Shown in pieces: positions 1 through 6,596 of a stretch of 12,308 nucleotides of DNA. This DNA is from Limnohabitans sp. (GTDB lineage Bacteria; Planctomycetota; Phycisphaerae; Phycisphaerales; SM1A02), in contig JASGCF010000052.1 in NCBI GenBank assembly GCA_030054275.1, positions 1-12,308 on the forward strand, in the 5' to 3' direction. The translations under genes were made by a program, and so were the position numbers. The notes under the pieces are model-generated. The model was not told where the DNA came from. It did not search any database and was given only the letters and a program-made list of their open reading frames with translations. The stretch's first letter is position 1, and each line of letters begins with the position of its first letter.

Positions 1-358
1 CGCGGCCTTCGACTTTCTCAAGGCATGCGGTGAGATGCGCAAGACGCGCGCGCTCTGTGTCGGAAACCTCAGCGAGCGCCGTCGCGAGCGCGGCTTCCGC
101 TTCGACAGACAACTGTGCAGGCATGCGTCGACCGCGACGACGGCTGTCGGCCACCGCGTTGCGGGCGATGGTCATCGCCCATGGAAGAAACGGCCGCGTG
201 CCGTCGTACTGGTCGAAGTGCTCGAGAATCGACAGTGCGACCTCCTGCAGGACCTCGTCACGAACCGTGCGATCGCCCACGAGCGCGTGGATGTACGCAG
301 ACACTGTCGGCTGCGCCTGCGTCCAAAGGGTGAAGGCCTGTCGGGTTCGTTCGTCCAT
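1..358 (-). CDS. ECF-type sigma-70 family RNA polymerase sigma factor, 3' truncated by window edge
   Basis: Translating the minus strand from an ATG at 358 gives 119 open codons running off the left edge. The product would bind core RNA polymerase and direct it to a specific promoter set. Residues about 10-65 look like sigma region 2: an acidic helix with VRDEVLQEVALSILEHF, then the characteristic RPFLPWAMTIARNAVADSRR stretch that in this family contacts the -10 element and core enzyme. The tail (ARLAHLTACLEKVEG) fits the linker before region 4, which is missing. Short ECF factors of this pattern are greatly expanded in Planctomycetota. The ATG at 358 is chosen because it begins a family-typical N-terminus (MDERTRQAFTLW); no clear Shine-Dalgarno precedes it. 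Any partner, often an anti-sigma or FecR-like protein, would lie to the left outside the window. The family assignment is firm; the regulon is unknown. Confidence 0.85.
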   Translation of the reverse strand, partial: MDERTRQAFTLWTQAQPTVSAYIHALVGDRTVRDEVLQEVALSILEHFDQYDGTRPFLPWAMTIARNAVADSRRRGRRMPAQLSVEAEAALATALAEVSDTERARLAHLTACLEKVEGR

Positions 359-379
359 CGGGGATTCCGGCCCCGGGCA

Positions 380-393
380 GCCTCGCGCGAGGC
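380..393. repeat. Perfect 14-bp palindrome upstream of the sigma factor start
   Basis: GCCTCGCGCGAGGC is a perfect inverted repeat about 22 bp before the sigma factor ATG, inside a longer GC-rich setting (CCCCGGG on one side, GGCCCCGG on the other). It could fold in the leader RNA or bind a dimeric regulator. It lacks a U-tract on either side, so it is not a typical intrinsic terminator. Confidence 0.45.
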
Positions 394-473
394 CCCGGTT
401 CAGGAATTACGCCCGAGGTCGGAGATCATGACAGGCGAAGGTGAGATTTCCGCAGAACCGCCGGCGCAGAACC

Positions 474-526
474 GTGCCGCGCAGCGACCCGCTTGTTCCC
501 GCTCGTACCCGCGAGCCACGCGGCAC
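474..526. repeat. REP-like hairpin A, copy 1
   Basis: 6-bp arms GTGCCG and CGGCAC enclose about 41 nt that include ACCCGCTTGT, TCCCGCTCGT and ACCCGCGAGC, which are variants of one 10-bp unit. Confidence 0.65.
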
Positions 527-578
527 CACGGACTTTCGCCGTAACGCCCTGCGCACGAGTTGCTTCTGTGAGTCAATC

Positions 579-637
579 ACGGTGCCGGGCAAGTACCCGC
601 TCTTACCCGCTTGTACCCGCCAATCACCCGGCACCGT
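579..637. repeat. REP-like hairpin B, copy 1
   Basis: Perfect 11-bp arms ACGGTGCCGGG and CCCGGCACCGT enclose a 37-nt loop with three consecutive 10-bp units (TACCCGCTCT, TACCCGCTTG, TACCCGCCAA). Confidence 0.8.
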
Positions 638-650
638 TCATCGCAGAACC

Positions 651-703
651 GTGCCGCGCAGCGACCCGCTTGTTCCCGCTCGTACCCGCGAGCGACCCGG
701 CAC
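651..703. repeat. REP-like hairpin A, copy 2
   Basis: Same architecture as the copy 177 bp to the left: GTGCCG and CGGCAC arms around ACCCGCTTGT-type 10-bp units, with three substitutions near the right arm. Confidence 0.65.
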
Positions 704-755
704 CGCGGACTTTCGCCGTAACGCCCTGCGCACGAGTTGCTTCTGTGAGTCAATC

Positions 756-814
756 ACGGTGCCGGGCAAGTACCCGCTCGTACTCGCTTGTACCCGCCAA
801 TCACCCGGCACCGT
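756..814. repeat. REP-like hairpin B, copy 2
   Basis: Perfect 11-bp arms ACGGTGCCGGG and CCCGGCACCGT. The loop units are TACCCGCTCG, TACTCGCTTG and TACCCGCCAA. It lies 23 bp past the stop codon of the minus-strand gene ending at 837, so it may also act as that transcript's 3' stem-loop. Confidence 0.8.
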
Positions 815-836
815 TCATATAGGGTCTACAAGTCGT

Positions 837-3431
837 TCAAACCGGGTTTCGCGCGACACGGAAACCGACGTTGTCGGCGCCCATAACGCCGGGCGTGATG
901 CCGATACGGCGGGAGGCACGCAGGGAACCGTTGACGATGTTCCACGAGCCGCCGCGCAGCACGCGAGACGCACCAGTCGCCGGCCCGGACGGGTTCGTCG
1001 ACGGGCTCGACGCGTAGTAGGTCGCTGAGTACCAATCGTTCATCCACTCCAACACATTGCCCGACATGTCGTGCAGGCCAAGCGCGTTCGCGGCCTTTCC
1101 GCCGACCGGGCGGGGCTGACCAAAGGAGTTCGAGCCGAACCACGCGATGTTCCCAACCTGTGTGTCGTCATTCGTCCCGTTCGGGAACCCAGGCATCGAG
1201 TGGAACGCGGTCGTCGTGCCGGCGCGGTACGCGAACTCCCACTCGGCCTCGGTCGGAAGGCGCAGACCCGTGCCCGAGAGGAAGCCTTGGATCATGTTCC
1301 ACGACACCCCCTCGACCGGGCGGAGCGGCACCTGCGCTGCTGGCACCTCTGCACTCGCGCTCTGGAAACCCGACGGATTCGAACCCATCTTCGCCGTCCA
1401 CTGCGCCTGCGTGACCTCGTAGCGACCGATGTAGAACGCGTTCGTCAAGGTCACCGAGTGCGTCGGGTTCTCTGACGGATCGCATGCGAACGCGTTCGAC
1501 GCCGAGCAACCCATGATGAAGGTACCCGGTGGGATCAGCACCATCTCGATGTTCGTCCCGTTGTCACGGACACGCCACGGAAGGCCCGTCGCAACGATGG
1601 CGTTGCGCAGCGTGGCGCTGGTGACGACAAATGGGTTCGGGTCCTGCTCAAGCACCGTGTACCACGGGTTCGTGTAGGTGAATCCGTTCGGCAAGTTCGC
1701 GCTGCCATCCGCACCCGTGACTGAGACCGTCTTTGCACCCGCCGTTCTCGCAGGAGTCACGGCCGAAACCGTGGTCGGAGAGAGCGCCACAACATTCGTC
1801 GCGGCAGCCCCGCCGATGGTCACGCCCGTTACTGCGGAGAGATTCGTCCCAGTGATCGTGACGCGCGTTCCGCCCGCCAACGGGCCAGAATTTGGCGAAA
1901 GATTGGCGACGGACGGAGGCGCCGCGTCGCACGCACCCCACGAGGTGAGCAGCATGGAAAGATCGCTCGCGCCGACCGAGCCGTCGCCATCGAGGTCGAA
2001 CGATGCGTTGTTCGTACCCCACGCGGCGAGAAGCCCCGACAGGTCCGCTGCACCCGAACTGCCATCGCCATCGAGATCCGCAGCGCAGGTGTAAGGAACG
2101 ACCGCCATCGTGTGTGAGCCCCCACCCGCGATCGAACTGACGGTTCCGAGCGAGGCGGGCACATTCGACTGCCCGTTCAGACTGGCCCCCCAACAGACAA
2201 CCGCACCGTCCGCCTTGAGCGCGATCGTGTGCCCATCACCAGCCGCGATCGCTTTGACAGTACCGAGCGTCGACGGTGGCACCACGCACTGGCTGAAGAA
2301 GTTCGATCCCCAGCAGACGACATTTCCATTCGACCGCAGCGCGACCGTGTGGGCATCGCCCGCCGCAATCGCGGTGACCGTACTCAGCGAGACGGGCACA
2401 TTGCACTGACCGCTCGTGTTGCTGCCCCAGCATGCGACTGTGCCGTCTGGCCTCAGCGCAGCACTGTGAAAGCCCCCGCCCGCAATCGCTGCGACCGGAC
2501 CGAGAGAGCTCGGCACATTGCACTGGCCAGAAGTGTTCTGCCCCCAGCACACAACTGTTCCGCCGGCCGTGATGGCCATCGAATGGAAGGCACCCGCCGA
2601 GATCGCCGTGGCCCACGCGAGATTCACCGGAGTGTTGCATTGCCCGTAGAGATTGCCGCCCCAGCAGCCGATCACGCCGCCTGAAGTGAGCGCAACACTG
2701 TGTTCTTGGCCCGCAGCGATCGCGATGACACCCGAGAGAAGATCAGGCACGGTGCATTGACCTTCGTCATCCAATCCCCAACATGCGACCGTTCCATCGG
2801 GCTTGAGTGCAACCGAATGCGCATCGCCGGCCGTGATCACCGCCACTGCACCGAGTGATGCGGGCACAGAGCGCTGACCCTCGATGTTCCGACCCCAACT
2901 CACAACCCGCCCGTCCGGCTTGAAGTCGAGCGTGAACTGCGCGGTGCCCGTTGCACCGCCGTATCCACCGACGCGAATGTAGACAGGCCCTGCCGACACC
3001 GGCAGTCCATCGATCTTCGACTGGAAGCCGGGGCCAGTTGGCGCACAGCCGTCGTCGTCGCAGGCGATGCGCGTGAGCGCGCTGCAACTCCCTTGGTAAA
3101 CCACGACGGAAGTATCGAAATTGGAGGTGCAGAAGTGCAACGACATGCGCCCCGCCGTGGGCGCGTCGTACACCCACCATGCATCCTTCGTCGTCGGCAA
3201 CCAGTTGAGGAATTGGCACTCACCTGCCGCAGGCGCATTCGCAGACGCTGTCATCGTTGCGGTATTCACCGCATCGTTCAGGCCAAGTCGCGCTTCAAGC
3301 GCAGTCTTGCACTCGTCACCCAAAACCCCGAGAGGAAGAAACCCGAGCACGGGGGCGGCGGTCGCGGGCGTCAGGGAGAGGCTGCCCAGAAGCAGGGCCA
3401 GCACGCGAGGAGCAATGTGGGCGCAGTTCAT
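837..3431 (-). CDS. Secreted mosaic protein: PPC-like domain, 7 RCC1 repeats, dockerin-like repeats, IPT/TIG and FGE-sulfatase-fold domain
   Basis: 864 aa from the ATG at 3431; a GTG two codons upstream (3437) is an alternative. Residues 1-26 are a signal peptide ending ATAA. Residues about 46-170 resemble the PPC-like beta-sandwich of planctomycete secreted proteins (WWVYDAPTAGRMSLHFCTS, then YIRVGGYGGATGTA). Residues about 176-446 hold seven RCC1 repeats, each with CWGxNxxGQCxVP followed by GDxHxVAL, at a strict 39-residue period (40 for the last step), enough for one closed propeller. Residues 449-499 carry two DLDGDG...WG dockerin-like segments, 505-589 an IPT/TIG domain, and about 616-862 an FGE-sulfatase fold (MVLIPPGTFIMG, YEVTQAQW, GLRLPTEAEWE, MSGNVLEW, VLRGGSW, ending VGFRVAR). 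The FGE part lacks the catalytic cysteines of true formylglycine-generating enzymes, so a structural or binding role is likelier. Exact function unknown; probably an envelope or extracellular adhesion or binding protein. Confidence 0.85.
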   Translation of the reverse strand: MNCAHIAPRVLALLLGSLSLTPATAAPVLGFLPLGVLGDECKTALEARLGLNDAVNTATMTASANAPAAGECQFLNWLPTTKDAWWVYDAPTAGRMSLHFCTSNFDTSVVVYQGSCSALTRIACDDDGCAPTGPGFQSKIDGLPVSAGPVYIRVGGYGGATGTAQFTLDFKPDGRVVSWGRNIEGQRSVPASLGAVAVITAGDAHSVALKPDGTVACWGLDDEGQCTVPDLLSGVIAIAAGQEHSVALTSGGVIGCWGGNLYGQCNTPVNLAWATAISAGAFHSMAITAGGTVVCWGQNTSGQCNVPSSLGPVAAIAGGGFHSAALRPDGTVACWGSNTSGQCNVPVSLSTVTAIAAGDAHTVALRSNGNVVCWGSNFFSQCVVPPSTLGTVKAIAAGDGHTIALKADGAVVCWGASLNGQSNVPASLGTVSSIAGGGSHTMAVVPYTCAADLDGDGSSGAADLSGLLAAWGTNNASFDLDGDGSVGASDLSMLLTSWGACDAAPPSVANLSPNSGPLAGGTRVTITGTNLSAVTGVTIGGAAATNVVALSPTTVSAVTPARTAGAKTVSVTGADGSANLPNGFTYTNPWYTVLEQDPNPFVVTSATLRNAIVATGLPWRVRDNGTNIEMVLIPPGTFIMGCSASNAFACDPSENPTHSVTLTNAFYIGRYEVTQAQWTAKMGSNPSGFQSASAEVPAAQVPLRPVEGVSWNMIQGFLSGTGLRLPTEAEWEFAYRAGTTTAFHSMPGFPNGTNDDTQVGNIAWFGSNSFGQPRPVGGKAANALGLHDMSGNVLEWMNDWYSATYYASSPSTNPSGPATGASRVLRGGSWNIVNGSLRASRRIGITPGVMGADNVGFRVARNPV

Positions 3432-3489
3432 ACCCACCGTGAACAGGATGCAGCGCGCGAATTCCTAGCACAAACTTGCGCTTTCGTAA

Positions 3490-3510
3490 GAATTGCACAA
3501 TCGTGCATTC
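3490..3510. promoter_or_regulatory. Imperfect dyad GAATTGCAC-AATC-GTGCATTC upstream of the mosaic protein gene
   Basis: Arms GAATTGCAC and GTGCATTC pair with one bulged base around a 4-nt centre. It lies about 60-80 bp upstream of the ATG at 3431, in the local AT-rich stretch, a usual position for an operator overlapping a promoter. The regulator is unknown and the call rests on symmetry alone. Confidence 0.3.
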
Positions 3511-3558
3511 TGAACGAGACCCACCTTGGAAACACCGGATCGCGCGGGGCGCATCGAA

Positions 3559-3591
3559 GTCACCACGCGGTCACCACGCGGGTGCCACGCA
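3559..3591. repeat. Short tandem repeat, unit GTCACCACGCG (2 exact copies plus 1 degenerate)
   Basis: Exact copies lie at 3559-3569 and 3570-3580, followed by GGTGCCACGCA at 3581-3591. It is noncoding, just past the stop of the cytochrome-catalase gene. The GTCACCAC core also appears in the 14-bp array at 9348-9403. Confidence 0.6.
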
Positions 3592-3623
3592 GAACACCGC
3601 GCAAAACGCTGCGATACCGTCGC

Positions 3624-6485
3624 TTACGGCTCGACGCGCGGCACACCGTTCTGCTGGTGCCGATACTTCGAGATCGTTTCATAGGCCACCTTCCGCGTGC
3701 GGTTGATGCCGCCAAGCGGCGCCTGTTCCGGCAGCGCGTGCCACGGCGTGAAGGAGAGATTCTCGGCAACCTTGAGGTCGAGTCCGGTCGAGAGATCCTG
3801 CTTCGGAATGCGCAGCATCGCCACGCGCACGAACGGCGCCTCCGACTCCTGCCACTCGACAAGCGCGTCCTCGACCGGCTGCTTCACCGGATCAAGTTGA
3901 CGCTGCACAAGGAACTCGAACACCACCTCTTCCGCTCCGATCTGCGCAACCATCGCCTGACGCAAGTACTCCTGATTCAGTTCGATCTTCGCCGGCTTCT
4001 CCGGCGTCGCCATCGGTCGTGCAGAGAACTTCATCGCACCCGGCCCAAGCCGATACGGCGTCTGGCTGAAATACCTCGCCTGCAGCGGATTCCAGAACGG
4101 TCCGCCGTTCAGGCCCTCGATCGCCTTCAGCGCCTTTGGACTGATCTTGAAGAAGACTTCGCTCGCCTTGAGTCCCTCGACGCGCGCGGTGTGGAACGCC
4201 GTGTAATCCGAGACGTTGCTCGAAAGGAACGTCGGATAGTTGATCATTACGAAGTCTTGCGTCGTCGCGTCGCGCTCGTCTTCGAGCACCTTCGCGCCCG
4301 GCACGCCCAGCACCTTGATCGCCATACCGTGCGCCTGCTTCACGGTGTCCGAGTTGACCTCGGTACCGCTTGCCGAGAAACGCACCATCGCGTCGTAGGT
4401 TTTCGGCGATGCGAAAATGCCGTGGCGCAACTCGCTCGGAAGATTGCCAAGCACCTCGAACTTCGCCTCGACAAGGCCGTGCGTCTTCGGGTGCGCGTCG
4501 CGGCGCACCTCGGTGCCTGTCGGATACTGGATGCGCATACGCGCCATCGTCTCGTCAATGAACTCGCTGATCAGCGCACTCTCATTCGGCAGCACGCGCT
4601 CCTCGCCAAGCGCGAGCGGCGGCACCGGCATCGCGTAACTCTCGGGATACATGTTGTTGAAGAAGAAGACATCGCGCCATGCCTCGACCGGCTCCTTCGG
4701 CCCGCCGTACGGCGTGATCTGCGCAGGCTCGGTTGGAATCGACTTCAGGTACTCGATGATCGCCCAGCGTTCGTCGTCGGTGAGCAGTCGTCCGATCACG
4801 CCAGCGCCGCGCGGGCCCGTCTCGAACGAGTGGCCCATGTTCGAGTTGCCGATCTTCGTCGTATCGAAGAGGAACTTGCCCGACGCGCCGGTCGTGTCGA
4901 CGCCAACTTTCACTGGATCGAAGTCGCGTCCGATCATGAATTGCTTCGGGCGCTCGCCCGCGGGCAGCAGCAGGTCATAGAGGCTCGGCACCGAGCCGTT
5001 GTGGAGGAACGGCGGCGTCGCCCACACACCATCGCGCGGACCCGCCTTGTACGAGGCTTGCGTCGGCGGCTCTTCCCATGCGAAGCGATAGCCGTGCGCG
5101 TCGACGAGTTCCTCTGGCGTCAGACCAGCCGTCTTCGCTGCGCGTGCGATCGTCTCATCGTGCGCGACCCCGAGGATCGCCGCCGACGGCGCGAGGGCCG
5201 CGCCCTTGAACGGGCCCTTCATGTATGGCGCGAGCGAGCCAGTGAGGAAGTCAGGCTGCGGGTTGAATGATGGCGTGCGGAACTGCTGCGCGTCGGTGCC
5301 GACGTATGCCTCGGGGACGAGCGCGTTCTCGATAAAGCGCTTGCCATCGACCTTTGGCGTGCTCCAGCGATGCGGGAATGTCGAGTGGCACTGCGAGCAG
5401 TTCTCGACGAAGAGTTCGCGGCCGTGCGCAGCCTTCTTGCGATCGATCGCGCCGAAGACCTCTTCTGGCCACTTCGGCGGAGCAAGCCGACGGAGCAAGT
5501 CCTCAATCTTCAGTTGTCCGCGCAGATCCATCGTCGACTCGAACAGCCCGTCCTCGGGCGTCTTCGACGAGAGATCGGCGCGGATGAAGACACCGAGTGA
5601 TTCGGTTGCATTGCGGACGAGCGGATCTGATGCGACGCCGCTCCACTGGACCCACGCCGACTGCGGCGCGTTCCATAGAAACGGCGGCTTTGCCGGTGCG
5701 AGCGCAGCCATCCAGTTCTCTGTCATACCAGTCGCGCCTGCAACTGCACGGTTGTGGATGAGCGTGAGCGCATCCATGCGACCGGGGCCGCTTGGGGTAG
5801 TCATCGCAGCATCACGGGTGATGTACCGGTTCACCGCAGCGGCCGCCTCATCGAGCGTCGTCTGCAGCGTCTTGCGCGCCTCATCGCCCACGATCTTCAT
5901 GCGGGCGGCAGTGCGATCGAACTTCGCAGCATCACGCTTCGTCGCGGCGAGCGAATCGCTCAGCGCGGTAATGTATCCCGCGAAATCAAACGCGTGATTC
6001 GAGCCACCCTCAATGCGGATGCGCTTCCCTTGGAAGCTGAGTTCCGACGAGTGGCACGCCGAACACGTGAGCCCAAACCACTCGCCTTTCCAGCGCCCCG
6101 AAGGCACCGTCGTCTTCACGAGGCCGATCGCAAGACCATCAGGATTTGTTCGTGGATCGGCAGGCGCGGTGACGAGGCCGAACTTGTTGGAGATCTCGTC
6201 GGCGCGAAAGAGATTCGTGTTGCCCGCCTGCTCAAGTGCGACAAAGAGGTCGTACGGCATCACGGCCGAGCCCTGCGACGTCCGGTGGTACGCGGCGCGA
6301 TCCTCCTCACTCCAACCTTGATCGAGAAAGATCACCTTCGACGCGGACGACTGTTCCGTCGCGGACAAGGATGTCGACGGCGCGGTATCCGGTGCACGGA
6401 AGCCAAGCAGCGCCGAACCAAACACGGCGAGCGCGCCAACACCACCGACAACATGAAGCACGCAACGAGAGAGATTGAAGTGCAT
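3624..6485 (-). CDS. Exported RoxA-like diheme cytochrome c fused to a catalase-like (y4iL/SrpA-type) haem domain
   Basis: 953 aa from ATG 6485. A GTG at 6515 would add ten residues ahead of the hydrophobic segment and is unlikely. Residues about 10-30 form a signal peptide or N-terminal anchor. Residues about 50-595 resemble RoxA-like diheme cytochrome c / cytochrome c peroxidase proteins: FLDQGWSEEDRAAYHRTSQG, first c-haem site CSACH at 141-145, second CSQCH at 363-367, then PPFLHNGSVPSLYDLL and a closing LTDDERWAIIEYLKSI. Residues about 635-953 are catalase-like: DAHPKTHG at 663-670 with a distal histidine, TQDFVMINYPTFL with the distal Asn at about 749, and RKVAY at 931-935 giving the RxxxY proximal-Tyr pattern of catalase-fold haem b proteins. 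Known relatives include peroxidases, rubber oxygenase and fatty-acid dioxygenases for the front half, and weakly characterised peroxidases for the back half. Three haems in the periplasm are inferred; the substrate is unknown. It diverges from the sialidase-like/porin pair. Confidence 0.85.
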   Translation of the reverse strand: MHFNLSRCVLHVVGGVGALAVFGSALLGFRAPDTAPSTSLSATEQSSASKVIFLDQGWSEEDRAAYHRTSQGSAVMPYDLFVALEQAGNTNLFRADEISNKFGLVTAPADPRTNPDGLAIGLVKTTVPSGRWKGEWFGLTCSACHSSELSFQGKRIRIEGGSNHAFDFAGYITALSDSLAATKRDAAKFDRTAARMKIVGDEARKTLQTTLDEAAAAVNRYITRDAAMTTPSGPGRMDALTLIHNRAVAGATGMTENWMAALAPAKPPFLWNAPQSAWVQWSGVASDPLVRNATESLGVFIRADLSSKTPEDGLFESTMDLRGQLKIEDLLRRLAPPKWPEEVFGAIDRKKAAHGRELFVENCSQCHSTFPHRWSTPKVDGKRFIENALVPEAYVGTDAQQFRTPSFNPQPDFLTGSLAPYMKGPFKGAALAPSAAILGVAHDETIARAAKTAGLTPEELVDAHGYRFAWEEPPTQASYKAGPRDGVWATPPFLHNGSVPSLYDLLLPAGERPKQFMIGRDFDPVKVGVDTTGASGKFLFDTTKIGNSNMGHSFETGPRGAGVIGRLLTDDERWAIIEYLKSIPTEPAQITPYGGPKEPVEAWRDVFFFNNMYPESYAMPVPPLALGEERVLPNESALISEFIDETMARMRIQYPTGTEVRRDAHPKTHGLVEAKFEVLGNLPSELRHGIFASPKTYDAMVRFSASGTEVNSDTVKQAHGMAIKVLGVPGAKVLEDERDATTQDFVMINYPTFLSSNVSDYTAFHTARVEGLKASEVFFKISPKALKAIEGLNGGPFWNPLQARYFSQTPYRLGPGAMKFSARPMATPEKPAKIELNQEYLRQAMVAQIGAEEVVFEFLVQRQLDPVKQPVEDALVEWQESEAPFVRVAMLRIPKQDLSTGLDLKVAENLSFTPWHALPEQAPLGGINRTRKVAYETISKYRHQQNGVPRVEP

Positions 6486-6562
6486 CAACGGACGGTAACA
6501 GATTCGAGTACACACGCATGCTGCGTTGGGATCGCCACTTGTTACGCTTCGCTAAGCCCCCC

Positions 6563-6588
6563 CGCGTCACACATGTCTGCGTGACGCG
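6563..6588. promoter_or_regulatory. Inverted repeat CGCGTCAC-N10-GTGACGCG in the divergent promoter region
   Basis: Perfect 8-bp arms with a 10-bp centre (ACATGTCTGC, which itself starts with the palindrome ACATGT). Arm centres are about 18 bp apart, close to two helical turns, as expected for a dimeric DNA-binding protein. It is 24 bp upstream of the ATG at 6613 and 77 bp upstream of the opposite ATG, so it could control both. A leader RNA hairpin is the alternative. Confidence 0.5.
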
Positions 6589-6596
6589 TCGACCTG

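Larger units (their letters stand above)
465..818. repeat. 177-bp tandem duplication (2 copies) of a REP-like double-hairpin unit
   Basis: Copy 1 spans 465-641 and copy 2 spans 642-818. They abut exactly and differ at only about five positions by hand alignment (around 97% identical), so the duplication is recent or kept homogeneous. Each copy contains hairpin A (GTGCCG...CGGCAC), a unique spacer of about 50 bp, and hairpin B (ACGGTGCCGGG...CCCGGCACCGT). The loops carry short tandem units of the type TACCCGCTCG. Related elements occur again at 9043-9204, so this is a dispersed family. REP-like behaviour, possibly moved by a Y1 (RAYT-type) transposase encoded elsewhere, is inference; no transposase is in the window. 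Confidence 0.9.
359..836. other. 478-bp noncoding region between the FGE-domain gene and the sigma gene
   Basis: No credible gene lies here. The short open frames crossing it on either strand are Arg/Thr/Pro-rich and arise from the repeats, which recur in frame because 177 is divisible by three. The region holds a 14-bp palindrome beside the sigma start and a 177-bp tandem duplication made of hairpin elements, which ends only 18 bp from the stop codon of the 837-3431 gene. The sigma promoter must lie in 359-464 or inside the repeats. I could not pick a convincing -35/-10 pair. Confidence 0.7.
3432..3623. other. 192-bp spacer between two minus-strand genes
   Basis: The AT-richer stretch around 3470-3520 is the probable promoter region for the 864-aa gene; on the minus strand it contains TTGTGC and an extended TGTGCTAGGAAT, but spacing is poor and I do not assign a -35/-10 pair. 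It also holds the imperfect dyad at 3490-3510 and a short tandem repeat at 3559-3591. No terminator with a T-run is evident after the cytochrome-catalase gene. Confidence 0.5.

Noticed and set aside
407..634. 75-codon minus-strand frame with RVRAGTSGSLRGT
   Set aside because: Translation of the REP-like hairpins; similar peptides appear at the 9043-9204 cluster, so the similarity is DNA repeat and not protein homology.
465..818. CRISPR array
   Set aside because: Only two long near-identical copies with no unique spacers between short repeats, and no cas genes.
441..1028. 195-codon plus-strand open frame with an internal 59-residue tandem repeat
   Set aside because: It is produced by the 177-bp noncoding duplication and then runs antisense into the FGE-domain gene. 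Composition is Arg/Thr/Pro-rich with no domain, and the in-frame repeat follows only from 177 being divisible by three.
837..3431. Annotation as a formylglycine-generating (sulfatase-modifying) enzyme
   Set aside because: The active-site cysteines are missing from the FGE-fold domain and most of the protein is made of other modules.
3093..5270. 725-codon plus-strand open frame
   Set aside because: Antisense shadow of the cytochrome-catalase and mosaic-protein genes. Extremely Arg-rich, as expected from GC-rich codon bias on the opposite strand.
3624..6485. Two separate genes (cytochrome c and catalase) joined by a missed stop
   Set aside because: The frame is open throughout, with normal codon use across the junction and no internal Shine-Dalgarno or start-like region at the catalase part that I can see.
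6486..6515. GTG start adding ten residues to the cytochrome-catalase protein
   Set aside because: The added residues precede a normal signal-peptide start at ATG 6485 and bring no better ribosome binding site.
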